From positions 248,001 through 312,000 of the forward strand of contig DATNDR010000005.1 of the NCBI GenBank assembly GCA_035606945.1: a DNA stretch of 64,000 nt. Direction: 5' to 3'. The DNA comes from GCA-003244245 sp035606945 (GTDB lineage: Bacteria; Actinomycetota; Actinomycetes; Mycobacteriales; Pseudonocardiaceae). Below the pieces are notes generated by a model. That model did not search any database. It was not told the DNA's origin and was given only the letters and a program-made list of their open reading frames with translations. A program made the translations under genes and the position numbers. Shown in pieces: positions 9,528 through 19,140 of the stretch (positions within the stretch are counted from its first letter, which is position 1; every line of letters begins with the position of its first letter).

Positions 9528-10416
9528 CGGCTCGCACCTCGTCGACCGGCTCGTCTCCGCGGGTCATCGCGTCGCCGTGCTGGACGACCTGTCCAGCGGG
9601 CACCGCGACCGGGTGCCCAGCGACGTTGCGTTGCACGTCGTCGACGTCGTCGATGCCGGCGCAGTCACCGATGCCGTGACCGCCTACCAGCCGGATGTGA
9701 TCTACCACCTGGCCGCTCAGATCAGTGTGCGCTGCTCGGTGGCCGATCCCGCGGCCGATGCCACCACCAACGTCGTGGGCACGCTGAACGTGCTCGATGC
9801 GACCACCGCCACCGATGCGCGGCTGATTTTGGCCAGCACCGGGGGCGCGATGTACGGCGACGAAGCCGCCTTGCCCACGCCGGAGACCTGCCCACCCGCA
9901 ACACTGGCCCCGTACGGAATCTCCAAGTACTGCGCCGAGCAGTACCTCATGCTGTTCAACCGGCTGCACGGCGCACGCCATGTCGCGCTTCGGCTAGGAA
10001 ACGTCTACGGGCCCCGGCAGGACCCACATGGCGAAGCCGGCGTCGTGGCCATCTTCTGCGACCGTGTGGCGCGCGGGCAGGCGCCTACCATCTTCGGCGA
10101 CGGTAAGCAGACCCGCGACTACATCTACGTTGCTGACGTCGTCGATGCTTTCCTCGCTGTCACCCGCTATCCCGGCGACGAAGTGGTGTTCAACATCGGG
10201 ACAGGCACCGCGACCTCCGTGGTCGACCTCCTCGACGCGATCAACGCCGCTGCTGGAACTGCTGTCGAGCCGACGTTCGCACCAGCCCGGGCAGGTGAGT
10301 CACGGCATGTCGCGCTGGACTGCACCAAAGCGGCAGCCGAGCTCGACTGGATACCAGCCACGGGCATCGACGCAGGCGTCGCACAGACCTACCACGAGCT
10401 TGCCCACAGCAGCTAG
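9493..10416 (+). CDS. NAD-dependent sugar epimerase (UDP-glucose 4-epimerase-like)
   Basis: A 307-residue extended SDR. The NAD site is GGAGFIGSH at the N-terminus, the catalytic Tyr-Lys pair is YGISK, and the YGPRQ-type motif is present as NVYGPRQDP. The family fits UDP-glucose/UDP-galactose 4-epimerases that feed wall polysaccharides. The neighbouring mptB-like gene supports an envelope glycan role. The sugar substrate is not determined. Confidence 0.88.
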   Translation: MRALVTGGAGFIGSHLVDRLVSAGHRVAVLDDLSSGHRDRVPSDVALHVVDVVDAGAVTDAVTAYQPDVIYHLAAQISVRCSVADPAADATTNVVGTLNVLDATTATDARLILASTGGAMYGDEAALPTPETCPPATLAPYGISKYCAEQYLMLFNRLHGARHVALRLGNVYGPRQDPHGEAGVVAIFCDRVARGQAPTIFGDGKQTRDYIYVADVVDAFLAVTRYPGDEVVFNIGTGTATSVVDLLDAINAAAGTAVEPTFAPARAGESRHVALDCTKAAAELDWIPATGIDAGVAQTYHELAHSS

Positions 10417-10444
10417 CCCGCGAGGCTCGGTTACCCTTCGCGGC

Positions 10445-12016
10445 GTGGTGACCGGGAAGCTTCGGGGTGACGAGCAAACCCTGGCCGGGTCGCCACCACC
10501 GATCAGCAGCGGCACCGGTCTGGATCCGACCGAAACCCGGCAGCTCGACACGGTTCGCCGGTTCGGCACCGTCGGGGCGCTGCTGATGGGACTGGGTTCC
10601 CTCGGTGCCGGAACAGCACCGGTGCTGGGCAACCCGGTGGTCGGCCACCTTGTCTTCGGTCTGTTCCCCCGGATGCCCACCGCCTCGCTGGCCGTGGCCT
10701 ACACCGGCATCGCCATGGTGGTGCTGGCCTGGCTATGGCTCGGGGCGTTGGTCAAACCCGGACGCACCCGGATGGTCTCCCGGAGCCAGCTGAACCGCCT
10801 GATGCTGCTTTGGGCGGCGCCGCTGCTGGTCGCACCACCGATGTTCAGCCGCGACGTGTACAGCTACTTGGCGCAAAGTGCCATGGTCAATCGCGGCTTG
10901 GATCCCTACCTGCTCGGTCCGGCCGAAGCACTGGGCGTAGATCACCCACTGGTGCGGGGAATCCCGACGATCTGGCGCAACACGCCGGCGCCGTACGGCC
11001 CGTTGTTTCTCACCCTGGGTCGGCCGATCGACTGGATCGCCGGTGACGACGTCGTGCTCGGCGTGCTGCTGCACCGCACCCTGGCGGTGGCCGGCCTGGC
11101 GATGATCGTCTGGTCGCTGCCCCGGTTGGCCCGCCGGATGGGCGTGTCGCCGGTCTTCGCGCTGTGGCTCGGTGCGGCAAACCCATTGGTGCTCTTTCAT
11201 CTCGTCAGCGGAGTGCACAACGAGGCGTTGATGATCGGCCTGATGCTGGTCGGCCTGGAACTGGTGTTGCGTCAGCCGGCGACCGGCCCGGCCACACTCG
11301 GTGGGACGGCATTGATCACGGCCGCGGCGCAAGTGAAGGTGCCCGCCGCGCTGGCCCTCGGTTTCGTCATGGTGTGGTGTGCCCGGTTGCGAGGAGGTCG
11401 GCTGCGCGATGTCGGATGGGCCGCGGCGGTGGTCGGCGGAGTCGCCGCGGCCGCCACGGTGGCGATCGGGCTCGGCACCGGCCTCGGCTTCGGCTGGGCT
11501 GGCGCGCTGGGCACGCCCAACGTGGTGCGCAGCTGGATGTCCGTGGTGACCGAGCTGGGTCTGCTCGCAGGGGTGATCGGCAGCCTGCTGGGGTTGGGCG
11601 ACCACACCACGTCGGTCCTTTCGCTGGTCCGGCTCACCGGGCTGGCCGGCGCCGGCGGGGTCTGCGTGCTGCTGCTGTGGCGCTGCTGGCAGGGACGCCT
11701 CGCGCCACTGGCCGGCATCGGGATCGGGCTGGGCGCCGTGGTTCTGCTGGGTCCGGTGGTACATCCCTGGTACCTGCTGTGGGCGGTCATCCCGCTGGCG
11801 GCGTCGGCTACCCACCCGGCGTTTCGCATCGCTGCGACCGTGGCCTGCGCGGTCCTCGCGGTCGTCGTGGCGCCAACCGGCGCGGACTTCCTGTTCCGGG
11901 CCTGGGTACTGCCGTCGGCGATGATCGCGGCGGCAGTCTGCCTGGTCGTGCCACTACTGGTGATCCGCGGCCGCACACCACCGCTGTCCGGGGTGCTGCG
12001 GGCCCGTGCACCGTGA
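10445..12016 (+). CDS. mptB: MptB-like alpha-1,6-mannopyranosyltransferase
   Basis: A polytopic GT-C glycosyltransferase of about 523 residues that probably extends mannan chains of lipomannan using polyprenyl-phosphomannose. It has a run of transmembrane helices from about residue 35 to the end. The first loop contains FSRDVYSYLAQSAMVNRGLDPY, the acidic loop expected for catalysis. I took the GTG at 10445 because it follows the epimerase stop and precedes the first helix; GTG at 10448 is equally possible. The synteny mptB, ABC exporter, ctaA next to suf matches mycobacteria and relatives. Confidence 0.85.
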   Translation: MVTGKLRGDEQTLAGSPPPISSGTGLDPTETRQLDTVRRFGTVGALLMGLGSLGAGTAPVLGNPVVGHLVFGLFPRMPTASLAVAYTGIAMVVLAWLWLGALVKPGRTRMVSRSQLNRLMLLWAAPLLVAPPMFSRDVYSYLAQSAMVNRGLDPYLLGPAEALGVDHPLVRGIPTIWRNTPAPYGPLFLTLGRPIDWIAGDDVVLGVLLHRTLAVAGLAMIVWSLPRLARRMGVSPVFALWLGAANPLVLFHLVSGVHNEALMIGLMLVGLELVLRQPATGPATLGGTALITAAAQVKVPAALALGFVMVWCARLRGGRLRDVGWAAAVVGGVAAAATVAIGLGTGLGFGWAGALGTPNVVRSWMSVVTELGLLAGVIGSLLGLGDHTTSVLSLVRLTGLAGAGGVCVLLLWRCWQGRLAPLAGIGIGLGAVVLLGPVVHPWYLLWAVIPLAASATHPAFRIAATVACAVLAVVVAPTGADFLFRAWVLPSAMIAAAVCLVVPLLVIRGRTPPLSGVLRARAP

Positions 12017-12045
12017 TCCGCGGGCGCAACCTAGGCTTTGGAAAC

Positions 12046-12984
12046 GTGACCCCGCCCGCGTCATCGGCTGCTGTCGAGGTCTGCGGCCTGGTCCGCAGCT
12101 TCGGTCCGGTCCGCGCCGTCGACGGGCTCGACCTCCAGGTGCAGCCGGCCACGGTGCTGGCCTTGCTGGGTCCCAATGGTGCCGGCAAGACCACCACGGT
12201 CGAGGTGTGCGAGGGGTTCCTGCGCCCGGATGCCGGCGTGGTCCGCGTGCTGGGGCTGGACCCGATCGCCGACAGCGCCGCGTTGCGGCCTCGGATGGGG
12301 GTGATGCCGCAGGGCGGTGGCGCTTACCCGGGCGTGCGCGCCGCGGAGATGCTCGGGCTGGTCGCGGTCTGCTCAGCCCGACCGCTGGACGTCGGATGGC
12401 TGCTCGACGTACTCGGGCTCACGGGCGTGGCCCGGGTGCCCTACAAACGGCTGTCCGGTGGCCAGCAGCAACGGCTTGCGCTCGCTTGCGCGCTGGTCGG
12501 GCGGCCGGAGGTGGTGTTTCTCGACGAGCCCACCGCCGGCATGGACCCGCAGGCCCGGCGGTTGGTCTGGGACATCATCGCCAGCCTGCGCGCGGATGGC
12601 GTCAGCGTGCTGTTCACCACGCACCTGATGGAGGAAGCCGAGGCGCTGTCCGACCAGGTCGTGATCATTGACCATGGCCGGGTGGTGGCCATGGGCAGCC
12701 CCGCTGAACTGACGTCCTCCAGTACGACGCAGCGGCAACTGCGCTTCCGGGCCCGTCCGGGCCTGGACCTCCACCCGCTGGCCACCGCCCTGCCCCAAGA
12801 CTGCGGGGCTAGCGAACCCCGGCCCGGTGAGTACCTCGTCGACGGCCTGATCGACCCGCAGGTGATGGCCACCGTCACGGCGTGGTGCGCCCAGCAGGGT
12901 GTGTTCGCGGAGGACCTGCGGGTAAGCCGGCGCAGCCTGGAGGACGTGTTCCTGGAGCTCACCGGTCGGGAGCTGCGATCGTGA
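12046..12984 (+). CDS. ABC transporter ATP-binding protein (DrrA-like)
   Basis: A 312-residue ATPase. Walker A is GPNGAGKTT, the Q-loop is VMPQGGGAYPG, the signature is LSGGQQQRLALA, Walker B is VVFLDEPTAGMDP and the switch His is in FTTHLMEEAE. The DrrA-type C-terminal regulatory domain follows from about residue 215. Possible starts are GTG 12013 and GTG 12046; the latter gives the normal N-terminus. It overlaps the permease by 4 bases. Substrate unknown; conserved linkage with mptB and ctaA is seen in other actinobacteria. Confidence 0.92.
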   Translation: MTPPASSAAVEVCGLVRSFGPVRAVDGLDLQVQPATVLALLGPNGAGKTTTVEVCEGFLRPDAGVVRVLGLDPIADSAALRPRMGVMPQGGGAYPGVRAAEMLGLVAVCSARPLDVGWLLDVLGLTGVARVPYKRLSGGQQQRLALACALVGRPEVVFLDEPTAGMDPQARRLVWDIIASLRADGVSVLFTTHLMEEAEALSDQVVIIDHGRVVAMGSPAELTSSSTTQRQLRFRARPGLDLHPLATALPQDCGASEPRPGEYLVDGLIDPQVMATVTAWCAQQGVFAEDLRVSRRSLEDVFLELTGRELRS

Positions 12985-13754
12985 CCCTCTTCTCCCCCGG
13001 TACTTTCGCGCCCGCACCCGGCCGTGGCCGGCTGTCGCGGATGCTGCTCACCCAAGCTCGCACCGAGTTCGTCTTGACCTTGCGCAACGGCGAGCAGGTG
13101 CTGCTCACCCTGCTGATACCGCTGGGACTGCTGGTGGGGCTCACCGTGCTCAACGTGGTGCCAGTGCCCAACCCGCGGGTGGACAACGTCACCCCGCGCA
13201 TCCTGGCGCTCGCCGTCATGTCGACGGCATTCACCGGGCAGGCCATCGCGCTGGGCTTCGATCGCCGTTACGGGGTGCTCAAACGGTTGGCCGCCACCTC
13301 GCTGCCGCGCTGGTCACTGGTCGCCGGTCGGATGCTCGCGGTGCTCGGGGTCGTGCTGGTGCAGCTGGTGGTGCTCGGTGCGGTGGCCTTCGCCCTGGGC
13401 TGGCATGTGTCGCCGCCCGGTCTTGCTCCCGCCGCGCTGCTGGTTCTCGCCGGCACCGCCGCGTTCGGCGCGCTCGGGGTGCTGCTCGGGGGGGCGCTGC
13501 GGGCCGAGGTGGTGCTCGCGGTGGCGAACATGGTCTGGCTGCTGCTGGTGGTGGCAGGTGGCATCGTGCTGTCCGTGCACGCCTTGCCCGGCGCGCTGTC
13601 CGCGATCGCCGCCGCGCTGCCTTCCGGCGCGCTGGCCGAAGGCCTCCGCGTGGCCCTGGTCACCGGCGTGACCCCCTGGGCCACCCTGGGAGTACTCCTG
13701 GCCTGGGCCGCCGGTGCCGCTATCCTTGCCGCCCGCACCCTACGCCTTTCCTGA
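12981..13754 (+). CDS. ABC-2 type permease (DrrB-like)
   Basis: A 257-residue integral membrane protein with about six hydrophobic helices and no signal peptide, the partner of the preceding ATPase. The start GTG overlaps the ATPase stop (GTGA), showing coupling. The N-terminal cytoplasmic stretch RMLLTQARTEFVLTLRNGEQ is typical of DrrB-type permeases. The transported molecule is not predictable from sequence. Confidence 0.9.
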   Translation: MTLFSPGTFAPAPGRGRLSRMLLTQARTEFVLTLRNGEQVLLTLLIPLGLLVGLTVLNVVPVPNPRVDNVTPRILALAVMSTAFTGQAIALGFDRRYGVLKRLAATSLPRWSLVAGRMLAVLGVVLVQLVVLGAVAFALGWHVSPPGLAPAALLVLAGTAAFGALGVLLGGALRAEVVLAVANMVWLLLVVAGGIVLSVHALPGALSAIAAALPSGALAEGLRVALVTGVTPWATLGVLLAWAAGAAILAARTLRLS

Positions 13755-13835
13755 GCCCGTCACGTGTTCGCCAAGGTCACCAAGAGTTCTACGGGTCCCC
13801 GATTCGTCCAGCAGCAGGCGCCTACGATCGGTGTT

Positions 13836-14795
13836 GTGGCAGCTGCATCTGTCTCGAACCGCACACTCACCCCCCTGATGTGGGTGACGGCGATCGCTGC
13901 GGGGATCACACAGGCGGGCATCGCGGTGACCGGCTCGGTGGTGCGGGTGACCGGCTCGGGGCTGGGGTGCCCGACCTGGCCACAGTGCTTTCCGGGCAGC
14001 CTGGTGCCGCAGCCGCATCCCGAGGTGGCCACGCTGCACCAATGGATCGAGTTCGGCAACCGGTTGCTCACCGGCCTCGTCGGGCTGGTAGGGCTGGCAT
14101 GCCTGGTGGTCGCGCTGCTGTTGCGACCCCGCCGCCGCCGGCTGATCCTGCTGGCCGCGGCGATGCCCGCTGGTGTCGTGGTGCAGGCCGTCCTCGGCGG
14201 GATCACCGTTCTGGCCGGGCTGGCCTGGTGGACCGTGGCGGTGCACTTCCTGGTCTCGATGGTGCTGGTGTGGCTGGCGGTGTTGCTGGTCGCCGCGGTC
14301 ACCGAGGGTGACGCGCCACCTCGCTGGTACCTGCCCGGACCGCTGCGTGGCTTGCTGTTCACCGCCACCGCCGTGCTGGGAGCGTTGCTGATCGCCGGGA
14401 CGCTGGTGACCGCCGCGGGTCCGCACGCCGGGGACACGGCTACTCCGCGGCTCGCCGTCAGCGTGGCCGCGCTGGCGCAACTACATGCCGACCTGCTCGT
14501 CGCTTTTCTCGGGTTGCTCGCCGGCTTGGGGTTCGCCCTGCGAGCCGTGCACGCGCCCGGCGGTACCTGGGGGCGCTACCTCCTGCTGGTCTGCGTGGTG
14601 CTCGCACAGGGTGTGTTAGGCGTTGTGCAGTACCTCACCGGGGTGCCCGAGGCGCTGGTCTCGTTGCATGTTCTGGGCGCCGCATCGGTGGTCGTGGCGA
14701 CGGCCGCGCTGTGGACGGGCTGCCGGATCCGAGAGGAGGCGCCCGCGGTCACCGTAGGTGATACCCGGCCGCTAGCCAGCGCAGGCACAACCTAA
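13836..14795 (+). CDS. ctaA: Heme A synthase (COX15/CtaA)
   Basis: A 319-residue eight-helix membrane protein that oxidises heme O to heme A for cytochrome aa3 oxidase. The diagnostic region is TGSVVRVTGSGLGCPTWPQC with the extracytoplasmic Cys pair, then LHQWIEFGNRLLTG with its heme-ligating His. Further His residues appear in LAQLHADLLVAF and LVSLHVLGAA. The frame opens at 13764, but GTG 13836 lies close to the first helix and avoids an unconvincing leader. Confidence 0.93.
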   Translation: MAAASVSNRTLTPLMWVTAIAAGITQAGIAVTGSVVRVTGSGLGCPTWPQCFPGSLVPQPHPEVATLHQWIEFGNRLLTGLVGLVGLACLVVALLLRPRRRRLILLAAAMPAGVVVQAVLGGITVLAGLAWWTVAVHFLVSMVLVWLAVLLVAAVTEGDAPPRWYLPGPLRGLLFTATAVLGALLIAGTLVTAAGPHAGDTATPRLAVSVAALAQLHADLLVAFLGLLAGLGFALRAVHAPGGTWGRYLLLVCVVLAQGVLGVVQYLTGVPEALVSLHVLGAASVVVATAALWTGCRIREEAPAVTVGDTRPLASAGTT

Positions 14796-15134
14796 GCTCG
14801 GCCCGCACCGGGTGCGTGCAGGCGACCCGCTGACGGAGATCGTCATGGGCATCTACGGGGTGGACATCCACGGGATCGGTGGCCAGGTGATCTTCGTGCA
14901 TAACCCGACCCGCACCTACGGTGCGCCCGACGGCGCGGTGGGCCTCACTCTCAACTACGCCGCACCCGGCGGTGCGTACGTCACCGAAGGCCGCACGACC
15001 TGAGTTGGCGCCGGGAACGCGGCCGGCATCGTCCCAACTGTGCTGAAGGTAACAGTTGCGTTGTCACCAGCGGCATAGCTGCCTCACGAATCACTGGCCA
15101 TTGTCTGTTTTCTCATCAGCGAAAGGACCCCGCC
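14796..15134 (+). other. Intergenic region with one doubtful small ORF
   Basis: This 339-bp gap holds an open frame from 14812 (or ATG 14845) to 15003, encoding about 52-63 residues (MGIYGVDIHGIGGQVIFVHN...). I recognise no family, and the codon pattern does not distinguish coding from decayed sequence. An imperfect inverted repeat, GGTAACA and TGTCACC with a 7-bp spacer (15048-15068), precedes the aminotransferase gene and might be an operator. A ribosome site AAAGGA lies before that gene. Confidence 0.3.
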
Positions 15135-16277
15135 ATGTGGACCGCAGGTCGTCCGCGCTGGGACGGCGAGCGCGGGGAAGCCGGGGGCGCGGGTGATTTC
15201 GGGGCTCAGGGCGGTGATCCGACCCGCGCGGTCGCGATCGACCTGAGCACCTGCGTGAACCGGTACGGGCCGCCCCCGGCCGCGCTCGATGCACTGCGCT
15301 GCATCAAGCCGGTGGAGCTGCTGATGCACCCCTATGACGCCGCGACGCGGCTGCGTGAGGTGTACGCGACGACGTTGGGCGTCGATGCTGGCGAGCTGCT
15401 GACCAGTCGCGCCGCCAGCGAGGTCATCTGGGCGATGGGCCGTGCGCTCGACCCGCGGGCGGTCGCGATCCCACTGCCGGCCTACACCGACTACCTGCGC
15501 GTATTCCCGGGTCGCGGCTTCGGATCGACCACCGAATGCGGTCACAGCATCAAACAGCTCGATGCGGCGCTGACGCTCGCCCGGGTGGTACTCATCTCCA
15601 ATCCACACAATCCGACGGGCTCAGTACTGGGGCCGGCTGAACTGACGGCCTTGGCGCTGCGCCACCCGCGCTCGGTGCTGGTGGTCGATGAGTCCTATGT
15701 GGAGTTTCTCCGTGACCCGGCAGCGGCGAGCATGGTCGGCTGCCCGGCCGGCAACGTGGTGGTACTGCGATCGGCGTCGAAGTTCTACGGGATCGCCGCC
15801 ACCCGCGTCGGCGTGGCCTGGTGCCGCAACCGCCACCTGCTCACCAGCCTGGTAGGCGTGCAGGAGACCTGGGGACTGTCCGGGTTGGACGTCACCGTCG
15901 CCACCGCTGCGCTGAGCTCCCATGCCTGGGCCGCGGAGGTCCGTAACCAGTTGCTGGCAGATAGCCGCTGGCTCGCTGCCATGCTGGAGTGGCTGCCCGG
16001 GATACACCTACGGGCCAACGACCAGGTCCACTTCCAATACGCGCAGGCGCAGCATGGGCCAGAGTTGGCGGCCGTTCTGGCCGAGCACGGAGTCGGAATC
16101 CGGGTACTCAGCCGGGCTCACGGCATCGTACCGGGCGGGTTGCGCGTGGTCGCTCCGCGCCGCGACGAGCGAGACCAGGTTGCGGCTGCATTCGCGGTAG
16201 CGGCCGGCTTCGCGCCTGCGGTGGCCGCTGGGCTCAACGCTCCTGCCACTGCCCCGACGGTTGGAGCCCGGCGGTGA
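15135..16277 (+). CDS. PLP-dependent aminotransferase, HisC/CobD-like
   Basis: A 380-residue fold-type I PLP enzyme. The PLP lysine is K216 in LRSASKFYGIAATRVG. SNPHNPTG (155-162) and VVDESYVEF (183-191) are the usual cofactor-binding segments, and the phosphate-contact Arg is in ATRVG. The N-terminal IDLSTCVNRYGPPPAAL resembles histidinol-phosphate aminotransferases and threonine-phosphate decarboxylases. No his or cob genes are adjacent, so the substrate is open. It overlaps the EamA transporter start by 4 bases; amino acid or amine export may be linked. Confidence 0.8.
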   Translation: MWTAGRPRWDGERGEAGGAGDFGAQGGDPTRAVAIDLSTCVNRYGPPPAALDALRCIKPVELLMHPYDAATRLREVYATTLGVDAGELLTSRAASEVIWAMGRALDPRAVAIPLPAYTDYLRVFPGRGFGSTTECGHSIKQLDAALTLARVVLISNPHNPTGSVLGPAELTALALRHPRSVLVVDESYVEFLRDPAAASMVGCPAGNVVVLRSASKFYGIAATRVGVAWCRNRHLLTSLVGVQETWGLSGLDVTVATAALSSHAWAAEVRNQLLADSRWLAAMLEWLPGIHLRANDQVHFQYAQAQHGPELAAVLAEHGVGIRVLSRAHGIVPGGLRVVAPRRDERDQVAAAFAVAAGFAPAVAAGLNAPATAPTVGARR

Positions 16278-17203
16278 GCCGGCACGGGGCGAGCGTGGTC
16301 GGGGTACTGCTCGCCGCCACTGGCGCGCTGAGCTACGGCGTGACTGTGGTGCTCGGTCGCCAGCTCGCCGCCGCCGGGCTGGGTCCGGCCACCGCATTGG
16401 GGACGCGGTTCACGGTTGCGGCCGTCGTCCTCGCCGTCGCCGTGCAGTTGCGACGAGTGTCCTTGCGTCCGGAGCCGGGGGAAGCCATCCGCCTGCTGCT
16501 GCTGGGGGCCATCGGGTACACCGCGGAGTCGACGCTGTTCTTCCTCGCGCTGCAGCGTGGCACGGCGGCAACCTGCGCGCTGCTCTTCTACACCTACCCC
16601 GCGTTCGTCCTGCTCCTCGAGCTGGCCCGCGGGCGGGAACAGGCGCGCCCGTCGCTTCTGGTGGCCCTGCCGCTGTCGAGCGTCGGTGTGGTGCTCATTG
16701 TGGCATCCGGTCAGGGCCTGGCGATCTCCGTGCTCGGGATCGCCCTCGCGCTCGGTTCCGGGTTTATCTACGCCGGGTACTTGCTGGTCGGTCGCGAACT
16801 CGGGCGGCGCAGCGACTCGATGGTGGCGGCCTGCTGGCTTGCCGCCGGGGCAGCGCTGTCCTGCCTTACTCGCGGCATCGCCTTGGACGGCCTGGACAAC
16901 CCCGCGGGACAGTGGCCGGTGCTGCTCGGCTACGGCCTGGCGACTGCGGTGGCGTTCTGGCTCACCTTCGCTGCGCTGGCCAGGATCGGCGCCAGCCGCA
17001 CCGCCGTCATCATGACCTTCGAGGCGGTCACCGCCGCCGCGCTCGGAGCAGTGCTGCTCGGTGAACAACTCGGCCCACTCCAGGCAATCGGCGGGGCAAG
17101 CGTCCTGGCCGCCGCTGTCCTGATCGCCACGACCGCCGGCAAAGGCCGAAGTGCGCGCACACCGGCGGTAATCCCCAAGATTGACGAGGTAGCAGTGCGA
17201 TGA
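16274..17203 (+). CDS. EamA-family (DMT) transporter
   Basis: A 309-residue membrane protein with about ten helices arranged as two EamA repeats. The first repeat starts VVGVLLAATGALSYGVTVVL and the second around AISVLGIALALGSGFIYAGY. The start is GTG 16274, which overlaps the aminotransferase stop (GTGA), so the pair is translationally coupled. DMT transporters commonly export amino acids or metabolites; the partner enzyme suggests an amino-acid-like substrate, which is inference. Confidence 0.88.
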   Translation: MSRHGASVVGVLLAATGALSYGVTVVLGRQLAAAGLGPATALGTRFTVAAVVLAVAVQLRRVSLRPEPGEAIRLLLLGAIGYTAESTLFFLALQRGTAATCALLFYTYPAFVLLLELARGREQARPSLLVALPLSSVGVVLIVASGQGLAISVLGIALALGSGFIYAGYLLVGRELGRRSDSMVAACWLAAGAALSCLTRGIALDGLDNPAGQWPVLLGYGLATAVAFWLTFAALARIGASRTAVIMTFEAVTAAALGAVLLGEQLGPLQAIGGASVLAAAVLIATTAGKGRSARTPAVIPKIDEVAVR

Positions 17204-17526
17204 TAAACGTAATAAGTCGGCGAGCTGCTCATTTTTTCGCGGAGCACAATCCGCAGACGCCCTGCCTACCTATCGACCGACGGTGCATTACGCCTATCTG
17301 CCTACTGACGCTGCGATTGCGTCCGTCCATGAGTGCTGATGCAGGGATTCGGTTTTCTTGACGAACATCTCACTGTCTGGTAGGTCGTCGGCGGTGTCGC
17401 GGTCATCGGGGGGATCACGTTGTTCCCGACACAACAGCCAGGTGGCCAGTCGACGGACTCCATTCTGGTGGGGGCTCGCCAATCACCGGTTAGATCAGGC
17501 CGAAGACTGCGATAGGTTTGACGTCC
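17204..17526. other. Intergenic region upstream of DUF885 gene
   Basis: The 323-bp gap is less GC-rich than its surroundings. Frames here on the minus strand (17294-17482) show no family resemblance and look non-coding. It should contain the terminator of the EamA gene and the promoter of the DUF885 gene, but I could not assign either element with confidence. Confidence 0.4.
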
Positions 17527-19131
17527 GTGAGCCAGGATCCTGCGTCCGACCTGATCGCCGCGTATCTCGACTGGTACTTCGATCAGCATCCGGTGCACGC
17601 CGACGCGCTCGGCGCAGCTGGGTACGCCCACCGCCTCGGCGACTTCACCGCCGCGGCCTTCGACGGCCGTGAGCGGCAGGCCGCGCAATGGCTGGCCCGG
17701 CTCGACGCCGAACCGCCTGGGATCGACCGGGACCTCGTCGTCTCTGCACTGCGGGGAACGCTGCTGATGGCCGGCTGGCCGGCCTGGCGGCGGGATCCGT
17801 CGGGGTATCTCAGCCCGGTGTTCGCCGGCTTGCTCCAGCCCTTCCTGCACCAGCTGCGCCCCGAGCCGGAGCTGGTGGACGGGGTGGTGTCCCGGCTGGT
17901 GGAGGTCCCCCAGGTGCTGGCGGCATGCCGCGACAACCTGGACGCCGAGCTATCCGCTCCAAGACTGGTGCGCCGGGCGCTGCGGCAGGCCGCGGTCGGG
18001 CCCGCGTTCCTGCGCAACTCGCTGCCCGCCGAGGTGCAAGACCCCGCGTTGCGGGTCCGGCTGGTGGACGCGGCAGGACCCGCGGTCGAGGCATTCGAGC
18101 AGACCACCGCTTTTCTCACCGACTTCGCCGAGCGTGCCACCGGCGACTGGCGGATGGGTGACAAGCTCTACTCGACCTTGCTCAGGCAGCGTGAGCTGCT
18201 CGATTACGGGGCCGGCGAGCTGCACCGACGCGGCGTCGCGGCGTGGGATGCGCTCGATGCACAGATGCGGGAACTCGCTGTCCGGGTGCCCGGGGGCAGC
18301 GCCGATTGGCGAGCCACCATGGAGGCCCTCCAAGACGATCACCCGCCGACCGTTGAGGCGATGCGCGCGGAGTACAAGGCCGAGACGGCGCGGGCCCGAG
18401 CGTTCCTCGCCGACCGCGAGCTGGTCACCTTCGCCGAGGGCGAGCAGTGCCGGGTGGTACCGGCGCCGGCCTACCAGCGCTCGATCATGGCGGTGGCCTC
18501 ATACCTGCAACCACCGGCGCTGACCCGGTCGCGCCTGGGCCACTTCTTCGTGCCCTACACCCCGGACGATGCCACCGAGGAGCAGATCACCCAGCGGCTG
18601 CGCACCAACGCCCGCGCGCAGCTGCCCACCATCGCCGTGCACGAGACCTATCCCGGGCACCACTGGCAGCTGTCCTGGGCGGCCGAGGCGTCCGGAAAAG
18701 GCGCTGCCGTGCGTTCGGTACACCGCAGCGCCTTTTTCGCCGAGGGCTGGGCGCTCTACGCCGAGGGCATGATGCGCGACCAGGGATACTTCACCGAACC
18801 GGCGCACGAGCTAGCCCATCTGGAGGCCCGCATTTTCCGGGCGGCCCGGATGGTGGTGGACACCGAACTGCACTGCGGGGATATGGACGAGGCGCAGGCC
18901 GAACTATTCATGGCCACCCGGGCGTCGCTGTCCCCCGCAACGGCCAAGGCCGAAGTCGACCGGTACTGCGCCTGGCCCACCCAAGCCCCGTCCTACCTCA
19001 CCGGCTGCCTGGAAATCGAGCAGCTGCGCACCCAGTGGCCGGGGGAATTGAAACGATTCCATGACACCCTGGCCGGCTCTGGCTGCCTGCCGCTCGGGCT
19101 GGCCAGGCGGGCGCTGGCCGGTAGCTCATAG
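17527..19131 (+). CDS. DUF885-family putative metallopeptidase
   Basis: A 534-residue DUF885 protein. The probable zinc site is HETYPGHH at residues 372-379, with a downstream acidic motif in FFAEGWALYAEGMMRDQG, as in M32-like peptidase folds. The C-terminal end LTGCLEIEQLR is family-typical. No signal peptide is seen, so it is probably cytoplasmic. Start GTG 17527 (VSQDPASD) or TTG 17518. The peptidase role is a family inference and the substrate is unknown. The quinone reductase gene follows after 9 bp. Confidence 0.85.
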   Translation: MSQDPASDLIAAYLDWYFDQHPVHADALGAAGYAHRLGDFTAAAFDGRERQAAQWLARLDAEPPGIDRDLVVSALRGTLLMAGWPAWRRDPSGYLSPVFAGLLQPFLHQLRPEPELVDGVVSRLVEVPQVLAACRDNLDAELSAPRLVRRALRQAAVGPAFLRNSLPAEVQDPALRVRLVDAAGPAVEAFEQTTAFLTDFAERATGDWRMGDKLYSTLLRQRELLDYGAGELHRRGVAAWDALDAQMRELAVRVPGGSADWRATMEALQDDHPPTVEAMRAEYKAETARARAFLADRELVTFAEGEQCRVVPAPAYQRSIMAVASYLQPPALTRSRLGHFFVPYTPDDATEEQITQRLRTNARAQLPTIAVHETYPGHHWQLSWAAEASGKGAAVRSVHRSAFFAEGWALYAEGMMRDQGYFTEPAHELAHLEARIFRAARMVVDTELHCGDMDEAQAELFMATRASLSPATAKAEVDRYCAWPTQAPSYLTGCLEIEQLRTQWPGELKRFHDTLAGSGCLPLGLARRALAGSS

Positions 19132-19140
19132 AGTGGCGCC

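Noticed and set aside
11164..12045. Long plus-strand frame upstream of the DrrA-like gene and many long frames inside mptB, ABC and suf genes
   Set aside because: These are GC-rich shadow frames with Arg/Gly/Ala-biased composition and no family motifs; the real genes in other frames have clear motifs.
17294..17482. 62-residue minus-strand frame in the intergenic region
   Set aside because: No motif, no convincing ribosome site, and composition like non-coding sequence.
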